DNA of 28,937 nt from Flavobacterium psychrophilum (GCA_945866505.1 CAMBHH010000014.1:1-28937), one strand, 5' to 3'; shown: positions 19,609 to 26,649, counted from the stretch's first letter. Program-made: numbers and translations. Notes: a model not told the origin generated them from the sequence alone.

Positions 19609-19779
19609 TTATTTGGTAGAAACATATGCAAATATTCTGTTTTTGAAATACCCTGATGACCTAAAGCAACCAACCAGTAGGTCAAAAAATTGAGTGTCTT
19701 TGAGTGTTGCCCTAAATCTATCTAATAGCGTGTTGTTAGGCTCGTTAGTAAAAAAAGTTAGGTCTGTATTATTTGACAT
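19609..19779 (-). pseudogene. Truncated N-terminus of a PLD/helicase-type protein
   Basis: A 56-codon reading frame whose product begins MSNNTDLTFFTNEPNN and continues through TLLDRFRATLKD, FFDLLVG and FRSSGY. From memory these match the N-terminus of large helicases with an N-terminal PLD-like domain found in restriction-type loci. After YFKN the similarity ends and the frame stops 25 bp before the 1418-aa gene. The frame is open further upstream to 19842, but the ATG at 19779 matches the expected family start. I read it as a remnant left when most of such a gene was deleted or replaced. An independent 56-aa peptide or a leader peptide are alternatives. It is probably in the transcript of the downstream block. 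Confidence 0.6.
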
Positions 19780-19889
19780 TAATGAAGTTTTATTATAACT
19801 AAATTTTTTAATAAGATTAAGTTTGTTAGGGTTGGTAAACAAGAATCAAACTTATCAAATTATATCCATTTTAACAATCTTATTTTTAA

Positions 19890-19897
19890 CAAATATA
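19890..19897 (-). promoter_or_regulatory. Possible -7 box for the minus-strand restriction block
   Basis: Read on the minus strand, these bases are TATATTTG, a match to the Bacteroidota -7 consensus TAnnTTTG. No TTTG -33 box is visible at the right distance, so the call is weak. It lies in the 191-bp gap between the glycosylase gene and the truncated PLD/helicase remnant. A transcript from here would cover the remnant and then the six-gene block. Confidence 0.25.
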
Positions 19898-19970
19898 AAA
19901 GCCTTAAAATGATATATTTTACGGTTTTCCACATTACTATTTAAAAAATCATAATTTGATTACTTGCTGA

Positions 19971-20795
19971 TTACTTACTTAAAATCTGCTGCCATATTTT
20001 ACAAATGGTATCAAAGTCAATACTTCTATTTGCTGAACTAGTACTTGGTAAAGAAATATATGTAATTTTTTCATTTCTGCTAAAGTATTTATCAAAAAGT
20101 GCTTCCGATTTTAATCCGTTAAAACCTATTACCTTTAATTTCTTGTGTCTTTCAGTAAATTCAATTAAGTCATTTGGTTCTTCATCTTCGATTGCAATAT
20201 CAAGACTGCCTTTTCTATTTGCTTTGTGAGCAACATCCCAAACACCAATTTTAGTTTTTAATAAAAGTTGCTTTTTATCAGGATAGGTAAGAGGCAAATC
20301 GTTTTCTGTAATTTTCGAAATGATTTTCCAAAATTTGTTCCTCGGATCTCCATAATATTCTCCAAGTTCAAGAGATTTATCGCCAGGTAAAGTACCTAAA
20401 ATCAATATGGTTGTTTCAGAGTTTGAAATTGGGTCAAACGAAGTTTTAGTATTTGTCAAAGTTGATATAGAAAAATCTTTGTTTGCTTTTTTTGTTATCA
20501 ATTGTTTTGCAGGAACTGTTTTAATGCTCGAAAAAATTGTTCCAATTGGTATCGCACCACTCCAGCTAATATCAATAGTAGTTCCAAAATCGTTTACTCT
20601 AAAACTTATACTGTCTTTATGAGCAACATCAGCTCCATTGAATTTGAAAGTCTTGGAAAATGATTTTGATTCGTGATCTATGTTGACAACTAAAGTATCT
20701 CCTCGAGTAATTGTTTTAGTGTCAATTTTATAACTCTTTGATTTTTCTAGTCTGGTCGAAGGTCTAATGATTCTGTTACGTATTATTTCTGCCAT
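19971..20795 (-). CDS. Deoxyinosine/uracil-type DNA glycosylase with extra N-terminal domain, 274 aa
   Basis: Predicted base-excision enzyme. The C-terminal half (about 128-274) carries motifs of the DNA-deoxyinosine glycosylase branch of the UDG superfamily: ILGTLPGDKSLELGEYY then DPRNKFW (131-156), GVWDVAHKANRKGSLD (184-199) and LPSTSSANRS (249-258). The first 115 residues are not part of that enzyme; they look beta-rich (DTLVVNIDH, SFSKTFKFNG, TIDISWSG) and I do not recognise them. They may bind DNA or a partner protein. The usual family length is about 160-170 aa, so this is a fusion. It is the last gene of a trio with the zinc-ribbon nuclease (49 bp gap) and DUF1643 protein. Defence against phage DNA with modified bases is inferred by analogy with the phage-defence glycosylase Brig1; ordinary base repair is possible. 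Confidence 0.75.
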   Translation of the reverse strand: MAEIIRNRIIRPSTRLEKSKSYKIDTKTITRGDTLVVNIDHESKSFSKTFKFNGADVAHKDSISFRVNDFGTTIDISWSGAIPIGTIFSSIKTVPAKQLITKKANKDFSISTLTNTKTSFDPISNSETTILILGTLPGDKSLELGEYYGDPRNKFWKIISKITENDLPLTYPDKKQLLLKTKIGVWDVAHKANRKGSLDIAIEDEEPNDLIEFTERHKKLKVIGFNGLKSEALFDKYFSRNEKITYISLPSTSSANRSIDFDTICKIWQQILSK

Positions 20796-20844
20796 ATTTT
20801 ATAAAAGTATTGATTGTCTTACCTAAAAGCCACTCTTAACGACT

Positions 20845-21738
20845 TTATCCTATTTTTAATTTTAAATAATCTAAAAACCATTGATCATATTCTTGTTCAC
20901 ATAATTTATCGTAAATCTGGTTCCAGTTTAATTGTACAAACTGACCGTTGATTGTTTTTATTAATTTGTCGAATTCTTCTAGTTTAGATTTATTTTCACC
21001 TCCAAAGTGTTTTTTAAAACCTAAATTGATTAATTCAAATTTATTCCCCTTACTCATTGATGAAACAAATGCCCAATTTCTATATAATTCATATAAGCCA
21101 TTTTTAGCTAAGCTTGCAATATCATAATTATTGGTTTCATATTTTTTAAACTTTTCGATGTTAGTTTGAATATCATTTGGGCTTTTGTATTTAACCTCAA
21201 TAAAAACAAGTTTATCTTTTAAATTTATTATTACATCGGGTTCGGTCCTTCCTTTTGAATCTTCTTTAAATAGTTTAGAAGCTAACGAAAGTCTTTGGTT
21301 TAAATCTGTATTTAATGTTTTAGAACAAATATTGACACCCCATAAGTAAACATCATAATCCGAAGTGTCATCACTTTCTATATTAAGAATATTTAGTAAA
21401 TCCTGGAGTCTTTTGTTTACGACAAAATAATTAAAAAAAGACCAAGTTAAAGCGTCCTCTGATGTTGAAAATCCAAATTTAATTCTCTTGTTCACTTTAT
21501 TAATATGACTAATAGAATTATCTAACGCGAAATCTATATCTTGCCTTAATAATACTGGAATATTATCTTTATAATGCTTGTAAATTAATGTTGGATTCGT
21601 TTTAGCATTTGAAAAACCAAGATTGCATTTTACACATTTTCGCAAGCAATCATCAAAAGAAGAAGCACTTTTATGAACTCCTAGCATTGGTGTTATCATC
21701 TTACCACATTTTGGGCATTCTATGTTTTGTAAAGCCAT
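20845..21738 (-). CDS. Zinc-ribbon PD-(D/E)XK nuclease-like protein, 297 aa
   Basis: Predicted DNA nuclease. The N-terminus has a four-cysteine zinc-ribbon pattern: C8-x2-C11 and C35-x2-C38 (with another Cys at 31). The middle shows a PD-(D/E)XK core: SEDALTW (E94) on a helix, then R164-T-E-P-D168, a beta strand, and E181-V-K183. R/T-E-P-D followed by IEVK is typical of restriction-type nucleases. The last 100 residues may form the target-binding part. No membrane segment is present. It lies 28 bp after DUF1643 and 49 bp before the glycosylase, suggesting one transcript. It could cut at abasic sites or modified DNA made or recognised by its neighbours; this is inference. Confidence 0.75.
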   Translation of the reverse strand: MALQNIECPKCGKMITPMLGVHKSASSFDDCLRKCVKCNLGFSNAKTNPTLIYKHYKDNIPVLLRQDIDFALDNSISHINKVNKRIKFGFSTSEDALTWSFFNYFVVNKRLQDLLNILNIESDDTSDYDVYLWGVNICSKTLNTDLNQRLSLASKLFKEDSKGRTEPDVIINLKDKLVFIEVKYKSPNDIQTNIEKFKKYETNNYDIASLAKNGLYELYRNWAFVSSMSKGNKFELINLGFKKHFGGENKSKLEEFDKLIKTINGQFVQLNWNQIYDKLCEQEYDQWFLDYLKLKIG

Positions 21739-21766
21739 ATTTAAAGCAATTATAGTGTTATTATTT

Positions 21767-22330
21767 TTATTGATTTAATTCAAATTTTATTAGTTCATTT
21801 TCATAACCCCAAATTTGAGCGTGTTTTGGATTTCCTGCAGCAGATAATTTATCGACATAATAAACTTCGTTATTGTTCTCTTTCAAAATTTGAAATACTT
21901 CTTGTTTTAGGATTTCATATTCATTATACAATTTATCTGGATGATTACCCCAAGCAATTATTACTCTGCTGTCATTTGAAGTGTACTTTCTTATTGTTTC
22001 TACATTTACAGAATCTACTATTTTGTCTTTTAGAGCAATTAATTCTTTGGAGTAGGTTTCATAAAAAGGAATCAAGTTCAGGATAATTATTTTTCCAATG
22101 TTTTTTAATTCTGCTTTATTGTTTTTGTTCAGGAAAATATAATTGCAAAGGTTGAAAACTGTTTTGTCTGAAACTTCCAAGGTTGCCCTGCTGGGGTTTT
22201 TCATTATTACAATTATGTTTTCGGTGCAGTCTTTATTGATAGTCAATTCTAACCAGTATCTTTTTTGTTCTGTTCTTTCGCAGACTTTGTTTATGATGAA
22301 ATCCTGGTGTTTGTATGTTGGTTTCTTCAT
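21767..22330 (-). CDS. DUF1643 family protein, 187 aa
   Basis: Member of DUF1643, a family of unknown biochemical role often seen in mobile elements and phages. Signatures seen: VIMKNPSRAT (41-50) followed by SDKT (54-57), the IILNLIPFYET stretch (82-92), VIIAWGN (123-129) and the end motif GNPKHAQIWGY (166-176). Length is normal for the family. It is the first gene of a trio with the zinc-ribbon nuclease and the DNA glycosylase. The ATG at 22330 has no clear Shine-Dalgarno; a near-consensus -7 box (TACATTTA on the minus strand) lies about 23-30 bases upstream. An enzymatic role linked to nucleotides or DNA modification is possible but not shown by the sequence. Confidence 0.75.
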   Translation of the reverse strand: MKKPTYKHQDFIINKVCERTEQKRYWLELTINKDCTENIIVIMKNPSRATLEVSDKTVFNLCNYIFLNKNNKAELKNIGKIIILNLIPFYETYSKELIALKDKIVDSVNVETIRKYTSNDSRVIIAWGNHPDKLYNEYEILKQEVFQILKENNNEVYYVDKLSAAGNPKHAQIWGYENELIKFELNQ

Positions 22331-22418
22331 TATTATATTTTGATGAAATGTGTAGTAAATGTAATCAAATTTGAAAAGATTTTAATTGATTTTGTATTCC
22401 CCTTTTAATCCCTTTTCT

Positions 22419-23138
22419 TTATGTTTTCAGGTTAGTTCTTTTGATAAAATAAAAAAGAGGATATACGGTATCAATAAGCTGTAATCTGTAATCGTCTTTA
22501 TGATAAACAATATTATCATTCAAATCAGCATATTTATGGATTTGCATCAATAAGGGAATATCCATATTAATATCTCCATAGTTCTTTTTGAGTTTGATAA
22601 ATCCCTCTTTGTACGCAGCAGTTTTTAATCTTGAAGCTGTAGCAATAGATATATTAAAAAGCTTACTTACCCCAATAACAGAAACAGGAGCCATTTTCTT
22701 TTTATAGTTAAAAGTTAGATTAGGAAAATGATAGGTACACCCTTTTACACGTACGCTTTTCTCTTTCTTTACTTTTCTCCAAAAATCCTTGTGGAGATAA
22801 CCATAAATAACTGCCCCTGTAACTGCTTGTATTTTGTAGTATGTTGAATAATCAATCGGAAATGCTAGTCTTACTTTCCAATCGTGAAATTGTCTTATTT
22901 TTTCAAATGAATTAATTGTATAATACCCTGTTCTTTGATTGTAAGTTAGAAAGTTTAATTCCAGTAAGAGTTGAATGTATTTAAGGGATGTTTTTCTACA
23001 TTTTATTTGTAGCATATATTCAATAATCAACAACGCTCTTGAATCTAATTTTACCTTGCCTTCAGTGAAAGTAAGTTTCAAAAAAAGAAAAAAACACAAG
23101 TCTTTTTGATAGCCAAATTTCTGGGAATCGATAAACAT
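22419..23138 (-). CDS. Winged-helix-like protein of Bacteroidota mobile elements, 239 aa from the first ATG
   Basis: Probable DNA-binding protein of the element. A helix-turn-helix-like segment lies at about 151-187 (SVIGVSKLFNISIATASRL, then KEGFIKLKKNY), and FGYLHKDFWRKV-like and RLQLIDTVYPLFYF stretches look conserved from memory. The first ATG is at 23138, but the same frame stays open upstream through VEANNHISVPIE, which looks like part of the protein and has no start codon. That frame is reached from the upstream HTH gene by a -1 shift at an A-rich slippery site (see the separate feature), giving a possible 342-aa fusion. The role in replication, excision or control is unknown. It is followed by 88 bp before the DUF1643 gene. 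Confidence 0.7.
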   Translation of the reverse strand: MFIDSQKFGYQKDLCFFLFLKLTFTEGKVKLDSRALLIIEYMLQIKCRKTSLKYIQLLLELNFLTYNQRTGYYTINSFEKIRQFHDWKVRLAFPIDYSTYYKIQAVTGAVIYGYLHKDFWRKVKKEKSVRVKGCTYHFPNLTFNYKKKMAPVSVIGVSKLFNISIATASRLKTAAYKEGFIKLKKNYGDINMDIPLLMQIHKYADLNDNIVYHKDDYRLQLIDTVYPLFYFIKRTNLKT

Positions 23139-23170
23139 TTCAATAGGTACCGAAATATGATTGTTGGCTT

Positions 23171-23446
23171 CTACTTTTTTTTTAAAGCACCAAATTCTTT
23201 TACTAGCATTTTATTAACTGCTTCGATTGTGTAATAAAATTCACTGTCTTTTTGAGTGTATTCAACAATATCCAAATCTCTCCAGTACCTACTGGTTCCG
23301 GCACAGAATGCCATTATATATTGAAACTCTTCGTCCTCAATGATCAAATCCTTTGTATTTTGGTTTTGTCTTTGAATGACTTTATTTGTAATTTCCTTTA
23401 GCCTTTTTTGAATGTCTTGCAGTCTTTCTGCACTTGAATGGACCAT
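23171..23446 (-). CDS. Small HTH (excisionase-like) protein, 91 aa
   Basis: Predicted small DNA-binding protein. The C-terminal half (about 40-82, with YIMAFCAGTSRYWRDLDIV and YYTIEAVNKMLVKE) has the pattern of MerR/excisionase-like HTH proteins found in Bacteroidota elements, where a Trp-Arg-Asp turn is followed by a short wing and a YY...DIE-type helix. The N-terminal 30 residues look like a helix that could dimerise. It starts 2 bp after the upstream HTH gene. The gene ends in TTA AAA AAA AAG TAG, which contains a perfect -1 slippery heptamer in frame, so part of its translation may continue into the next gene. Confidence 0.7.
   Translation of the reverse strand: MVHSSAERLQDIQKRLKEITNKVIQRQNQNTKDLIIEDEEFQYIMAFCAGTSRYWRDLDIVEYTQKDSEFYYTIEAVNKMLVKEFGALKKK
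23174..23183 (-). other. Candidate -1 frameshift site (A9-G run before TAG)
   Basis: On the minus strand the end of the 91-aa gene reads TTA AAA AAA AAG TAG. A_AAA_AAG in this frame is the known bacterial -1 slippery heptamer used by dnaX and many IS3-family elements, and the stop codon follows immediately. After a -1 slip the frame reads GTA GAA GCC AAC and stays open into the 239-aa gene, adding VEANNHISVPIE between the two parts (91 + 12 + 239 = 342 aa). No in-frame ATG, GTG or TTG exists between the preceding stop in that frame and the ATG at 23138. I see no strong downstream stem-loop. Transcript slippage on the A9 run would have the same effect. Confidence 0.45.
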
Positions 23447-23448
23447 AA

Positions 23449-23745
23449 TTATACCTTTTTAGGGTTAATACGAATTAAGGCCTGCTCTATTTCAGAGCGC
23501 TTGTATCTTATTAGATTGCCAAGCCGGTATGGATTAAGTATTTTTTTACTGTTCCAGGAGGAAAGCGTCACTAGAGATACCTGAAGTATTTTAGATACCT
23601 CCTGACGAGTAATATATTCCTCCGGAATGATTGGTTGGAAGTTTTGAGCCAGTGATTTAAATTCTGCTCGCACATCTATTAAGATGCTTTCTTTTAACTC
23701 TTCGGGACTGATTCCGAAAACTTGGGTGATTTTATTTGCCTCCAT
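23449..23745 (-). CDS. Excisionase-like HTH protein, 98 aa
   Basis: Predicted excisionase or regulator. The HTH_17-type domain spans about 44-92: YITRQEVSKILQVSLVTLSSW, then the wing NPYRLGNLIRY and the closing helix KRSEIEQAL. The N-terminal 40 residues are a helical extension. In Bacteroidota elements such proteins act with the tyrosine integrase to direct excision or repress their own promoter. It is first in a three-gene transcript, followed after 2 bp by the second small HTH gene. Its upstream region carries a near-consensus promoter overlapped by three TTTATATG repeats, which suggests autoregulation. Confidence 0.8.
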   Translation of the reverse strand: MEANKITQVFGISPEELKESILIDVRAEFKSLAQNFQPIIPEEYITRQEVSKILQVSLVTLSSWNSKKILNPYRLGNLIRYKRSEIEQALIRINPKKV

Positions 23746-23777
23746 ACTATTTAACTGCTTTAGGGTTAATGATGGGA

Positions 23778-23807
23778 CAAATGTATGTTGGGGTTTATAT
23801 GCTCAAA
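23778..23807 (-). promoter_or_regulatory. Promoter of the HTH operon
   Basis: Read on the minus strand, TTTG (23807-23804) and TACATTTG (23785-23778) are separated by 18 bases. This matches the Bacteroidota -33 TTTG and -7 TAnnTTTG elements with a spacing close to normal. Transcription would start near 23771, about 26 bases upstream of the ATG at 23745. One TTTATATG repeat lies inside the spacer. Confidence 0.55.
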
Positions 23808-23832
23808 ATATACATTTATATGTTTTTATATG
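23794..23832. repeat. Three phased TTTATATG repeats over the HTH operon promoter
   Basis: Exact copies of TTTATATG lie at 23794-23801, 23815-23822 and 23825-23832. The start-to-start distances are 21 and 10 bp, close to two turns and one turn of B-DNA, so the sites face the same side of the helix. The first copy lies between the -33 and -7 boxes and the others lie just upstream. Likely binding sites for one of the HTH proteins or for excision factors. AT-richness makes single copies common by chance, but not three with this phasing. Confidence 0.5.
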
Positions 23833-23842
23833 TAGGTTAATT

Positions 23843-25102
23843 TTATTTTATTTCTTTTAACCAATTTTCTATTGTTATCGAGTGATTATCCCCTTTAGAT
23901 AGATTAGAAGGATTAAGATTTAAACTAAAAAAACGATTTAAATAAGTAATATATTCATTTAATTGTGTGTTATCATTAAATATTTTCGATTTAGAAGCTG
24001 AACAATTCCAAATAGCTATAAACCTTGCTTGAGAACCTCTTTTTTTAGCTTTAGATTTATCTATTCCGAATTTTTCAAGTAATAAATTAAATAAATCAAA
24101 ACCTGACTGACCTGCAAAAATAGACGGAATAACAGGTGGAACGATTCTACTTATTTCAGAAGATTGTTTTGTAATAAATTCAATCATCTTATCAGCTTCT
24201 AGAATCATATAAAAGTCATTATAACCTGATATAAATTCATTGTTATAATTATCCGGGTCATCATCATAAACATATTTATGAGAGGATAAAATTTCATCTA
24301 ATTGATCATTATTTGAAAAATTTTCTCGATTGAAATAATCTTCATCTATATAGTTGAAAATAGATTTATTCTCTGGTTCGAAACTTTTAGAATCCTTAAT
24401 ATTTCGGAGGCAAGTTTCAATATAATCATCAATGTTAAAATCATTGTTTTTTTTATAATTATTACAATTTTCTTCAAATTCCTTTTTAAACATATCGGAA
24501 TAATGTTCAAAAATATTTATAGAATAATAATTGAAAGTATATGCTTGGAACGGAGTGCCTGAGTTTAATAATTCACAATAATAATTTAAATAATCTACTG
24601 AATAATTCTTTGAGCTTTTTTTAAGCTTTAGATTATTATAAATTGACTCACTATTGAGATCAATACTATTAATGTATTTTAATAATTCGTAAAGAAGATG
24701 GTTTTTTACCGCATCAATAAAGCCAGATTGTAAACTATAAATCTTTTCTGTTTTAGCTGTAAATGCACATAAATTTGTTAGTGGAAATAACAGCTCTGAT
24801 ATTGATTCATAAGGGATATTAATTTGTTGAATCGAAGTATCATAATTGACTATGTATTTAGAATTCTTTAAACTATCCTCTGAATAAGTTTTAAATAATT
24901 TCTTTAACAAATCTAAATATTTGTAATTTTCTTTAACATCAGGAGATTCTAAATTGAATTTAATTTCTTTTTCTAATTCTTTAAAAAGCACCTCGTATTT
25001 AAATCTTAATTCATAAGCTGGAAACAAAAAAAGGTCCTCCCCTTCTTCACAATCAAAATAATTCAAGATTATATTAAATATTAAATTTTCTTTTACTTCC
25101 AT
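23843..25102 (-). CDS. Uncharacterised 419-aa protein beside the integrase
   Basis: I do not recognise the main part. It is acidic, very rich in Asn, Asp, Tyr and Lys, has no signal peptide or membrane segment, and looks helical. The last 75 residues (from about KKRGSQARFIAIWNCSAS through the YITYLNRFFSLNL stretch to GDNHSITIENWLKEIK) resemble a C-terminal module I have seen in several Bacteroidota mobile-element proteins, possibly a small DNA-binding fold. It sits between the integrase (37 bp upstream) and the HTH operon, so a role in transfer, excision or control is more likely than defence, though a defence cargo gene cannot be excluded. Confidence 0.6.
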   Translation of the reverse strand: MEVKENLIFNIILNYFDCEEGEDLFLFPAYELRFKYEVLFKELEKEIKFNLESPDVKENYKYLDLLKKLFKTYSEDSLKNSKYIVNYDTSIQQINIPYESISELLFPLTNLCAFTAKTEKIYSLQSGFIDAVKNHLLYELLKYINSIDLNSESIYNNLKLKKSSKNYSVDYLNYYCELLNSGTPFQAYTFNYYSINIFEHYSDMFKKEFEENCNNYKKNNDFNIDDYIETCLRNIKDSKSFEPENKSIFNYIDEDYFNRENFSNNDQLDEILSSHKYVYDDDPDNYNNEFISGYNDFYMILEADKMIEFITKQSSEISRIVPPVIPSIFAGQSGFDLFNLLLEKFGIDKSKAKKRGSQARFIAIWNCSASKSKIFNDNTQLNEYITYLNRFFSLNLNPSNLSKGDNHSITIENWLKEIK

Positions 25103-25139
25103 ACTTTTAAAATAAAGTCTAAATATACCAAACTTTACC

Positions 25140-26441
25140 TTACTTAACTACCTTCATTTTTTTCTCTTCAATATTTTGTTCTTCATTTTGTTTGTTCCAA
25201 TATTCTTTAAGTTTATCAGCTTTCTCTGTACTGGTGATTTTGATATATTTCAGGAACTGTGTTTCGGTTTGATGGCCAGTGATAGCCATAATAGTCAAAT
25301 TGTCTAATTTACCATATAAGTTGGTAGCAAACGAACGGCGGCAAATGTGAGAGGTAACCAATTCCCATTTATGAAACAGACCTTCTTCTTTTCGTTTGGT
25401 ATCTTTGTTGATTTTAGAACCTTGTACTTTGTCTTTAAATCCTGCAACTTCACATATTTTTTTTACGTGTTCATTAAACTTTTGATCAGAAATTGCTCTA
25501 GGAAAACCATTTCTTTTTTCCAAAATTGCGGTTATCTGAGAATGAAGAGGAATAGTAACTGTTTGACCTGTTTTCTGTGTTTCAATTTCAATGTAACCAT
25601 TTTTAATATTGGCATCTTTCAATCTTAAAAAGTCTGATATTCTTAATCCAGTTCGTAAACCAATTATAAACAAATCTCTTGTGTTTTCAAATCGTTCTAC
25701 TCCTTTAAAGTCGTGATTGAATATTTTATTAATCTCTGTATCATTCAGGTAAATGCTATCAGCTGTAATTTTTGGTACAAAAAAGTTAGGGTGTTCAATA
25801 TGCGGATGAACCGGCAAGCCTTTCAATTTAGCATCCCTGGCAATTGTTTTTAATGTACCAATGTAGTTTCCAATGGTGCCTAAATTTATGGTTTGCTCTT
25901 GTGACAAGAAGTTCACAAACCGGTCATAGAAGGTCAAATCTAAATCGGTAAATTTTAGCTTTGTTTTAAAGCGATCCTCGTATTCTTCTAGCTTGTGTTG
26001 TGTTGTTGTGTACTTAGTGATAGTTCCTTTGGCAATGACCTTGTTTTTACCCCTAATTATCCTTGTTGGAGCATTTTTAATGAAGCTTTCAATGTATGGC
26101 ACAAAAAACACCTGGTCTACAGCTGTTTCGTCAATTGGTCTATTAAAGAAATTAGCAATCTTCTTTCTTAACCAATGTTTGTCTATGTGTTCCCCTTTGC
26201 TATTGTCGGAATTGAATTCATCAAAGATGAATTTCTCCAACTCGATTAATTTATTATTGACTTCATCCTTGGTAGGATCGTCAGCTGTAAGTTTGACTTT
26301 CTGTTTGGCAGCACTCCACTTTTTAGGTTCCACCTTTAAATCTGTGGTTGCAGTTAGGTCAAATTTTCGACCATTTTTGAAACGCAAAAGTATGTTTGTC
26401 GCGTTTTTTTCGCCTTTTATGAGATAGTTTATTGTTGCCAT
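25140..26441 (-). CDS. int: Tyrosine recombinase/integrase, 433 aa
   Basis: Site-specific integrase of the element. The N-terminal arm-binding domain (about 1-90, with TDLKVEPKKWS) and the SAM-like core-binding domain (about 110-200) are of the Bacteroidota type. The catalytic set is complete: R267 in TGLRISD, K290 in TQKTGQ, H365-x-x-R368 in HICRRSF, H390 in ITGHQ and Y399 in FLKYI. It should cut and join at the tRNA-like att site 184 bp upstream of its start. The start ATG at 26441 follows a 9-bp-stem hairpin in the leader, which could lower translation. The integrase points away from the att end, the usual arrangement for integrative elements. Confidence 0.92.
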   Translation of the reverse strand: MATINYLIKGEKNATNILLRFKNGRKFDLTATTDLKVEPKKWSAAKQKVKLTADDPTKDEVNNKLIELEKFIFDEFNSDNSKGEHIDKHWLRKKIANFFNRPIDETAVDQVFFVPYIESFIKNAPTRIIRGKNKVIAKGTITKYTTTQHKLEEYEDRFKTKLKFTDLDLTFYDRFVNFLSQEQTINLGTIGNYIGTLKTIARDAKLKGLPVHPHIEHPNFFVPKITADSIYLNDTEINKIFNHDFKGVERFENTRDLFIIGLRTGLRISDFLRLKDANIKNGYIEIETQKTGQTVTIPLHSQITAILEKRNGFPRAISDQKFNEHVKKICEVAGFKDKVQGSKINKDTKRKEEGLFHKWELVTSHICRRSFATNLYGKLDNLTIMAITGHQTETQFLKYIKITSTEKADKLKEYWNKQNEEQNIEEKKMKVVK

Positions 26442-26447
26442 TTGCTC

Positions 26448-26474
26448 TAAAGTATTAGGTTTTTCAATACTTTA
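26448..26474 (-). promoter_or_regulatory. Hairpin in the integrase leader
   Basis: TAAAGTATT (26448-26456) and AATACTTTA (26466-26474) form a perfect 9-bp stem with a 9-base loop, ending 6 bases before the integrase ATG. It covers the place where a ribosome would bind, so it may limit integrase translation; as DNA it could also be an operator palindrome. Confidence 0.4.
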
Positions 26475-26480
26475 AAGGTA

Positions 26481-26507
26481 CAAAAATATCCCCACATAAT
26501 CCCCACA
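26481..26507 (-). promoter_or_regulatory. Integrase -7 box and tandem ATCCCCACA repeats
   Basis: On the minus strand TATTTTTG (26488-26481) matches the -7 consensus TAnnTTTG about 40 bases upstream of the integrase ATG. Immediately upstream, ATCCCCACA occurs twice (26488-26496 and 26499-26507), 11 bp apart, or one helical turn. These GC-richer repeats stand out in AT-rich DNA and occupy the region between the -7 and the expected -33 box, where no TTTG is seen. They may be a regulator's operator or integrase arm sites. Confidence 0.4.
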
Positions 26508-26624
26508 TTGACTATATTTATATATAATTAGCTTGTTTTTACTTTACTACTGATAATACAAAAACCCTTATTTTACAAGGGATTACGCGTGTTTTGATAA
26601 GGTTAGATAAAGTAAGAAAAAGTA

Positions 26625-26649
26625 GATTCTAGTTCCTCTTTCTCCGCCA
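26625..26649 (+). other. Candidate attachment site: 3' end of a tRNA-Ser gene
   Basis: The 25 bases ending in TTTCTCCGCCA fit a tRNA 3' end: a 7-base T loop (TTCTAGT), a 3' T-stem strand (TCCTC), a 7-base acceptor strand (TTTCTCC), a G discriminator and CCA. GCCA after an acceptor of this kind suggests tRNA-Ser. The bases upstream do not give the matching T-stem or the rest of a tRNA, so this is only a fragment, as expected at the end of an element integrated into a tRNA gene. The integrase gene lies just inside. The T-loop base at position 57 is T rather than the usual purine, which lowers confidence. The matching intact tRNA should lie beyond the left edge of the window. Confidence 0.5.

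Noticed and set aside
25993..26427. 144-aa plus-strand reading frame opposite the integrase
   Set aside because: It lies wholly antisense to a clear integrase gene with intact catalytic residues and has no recognisable domain.
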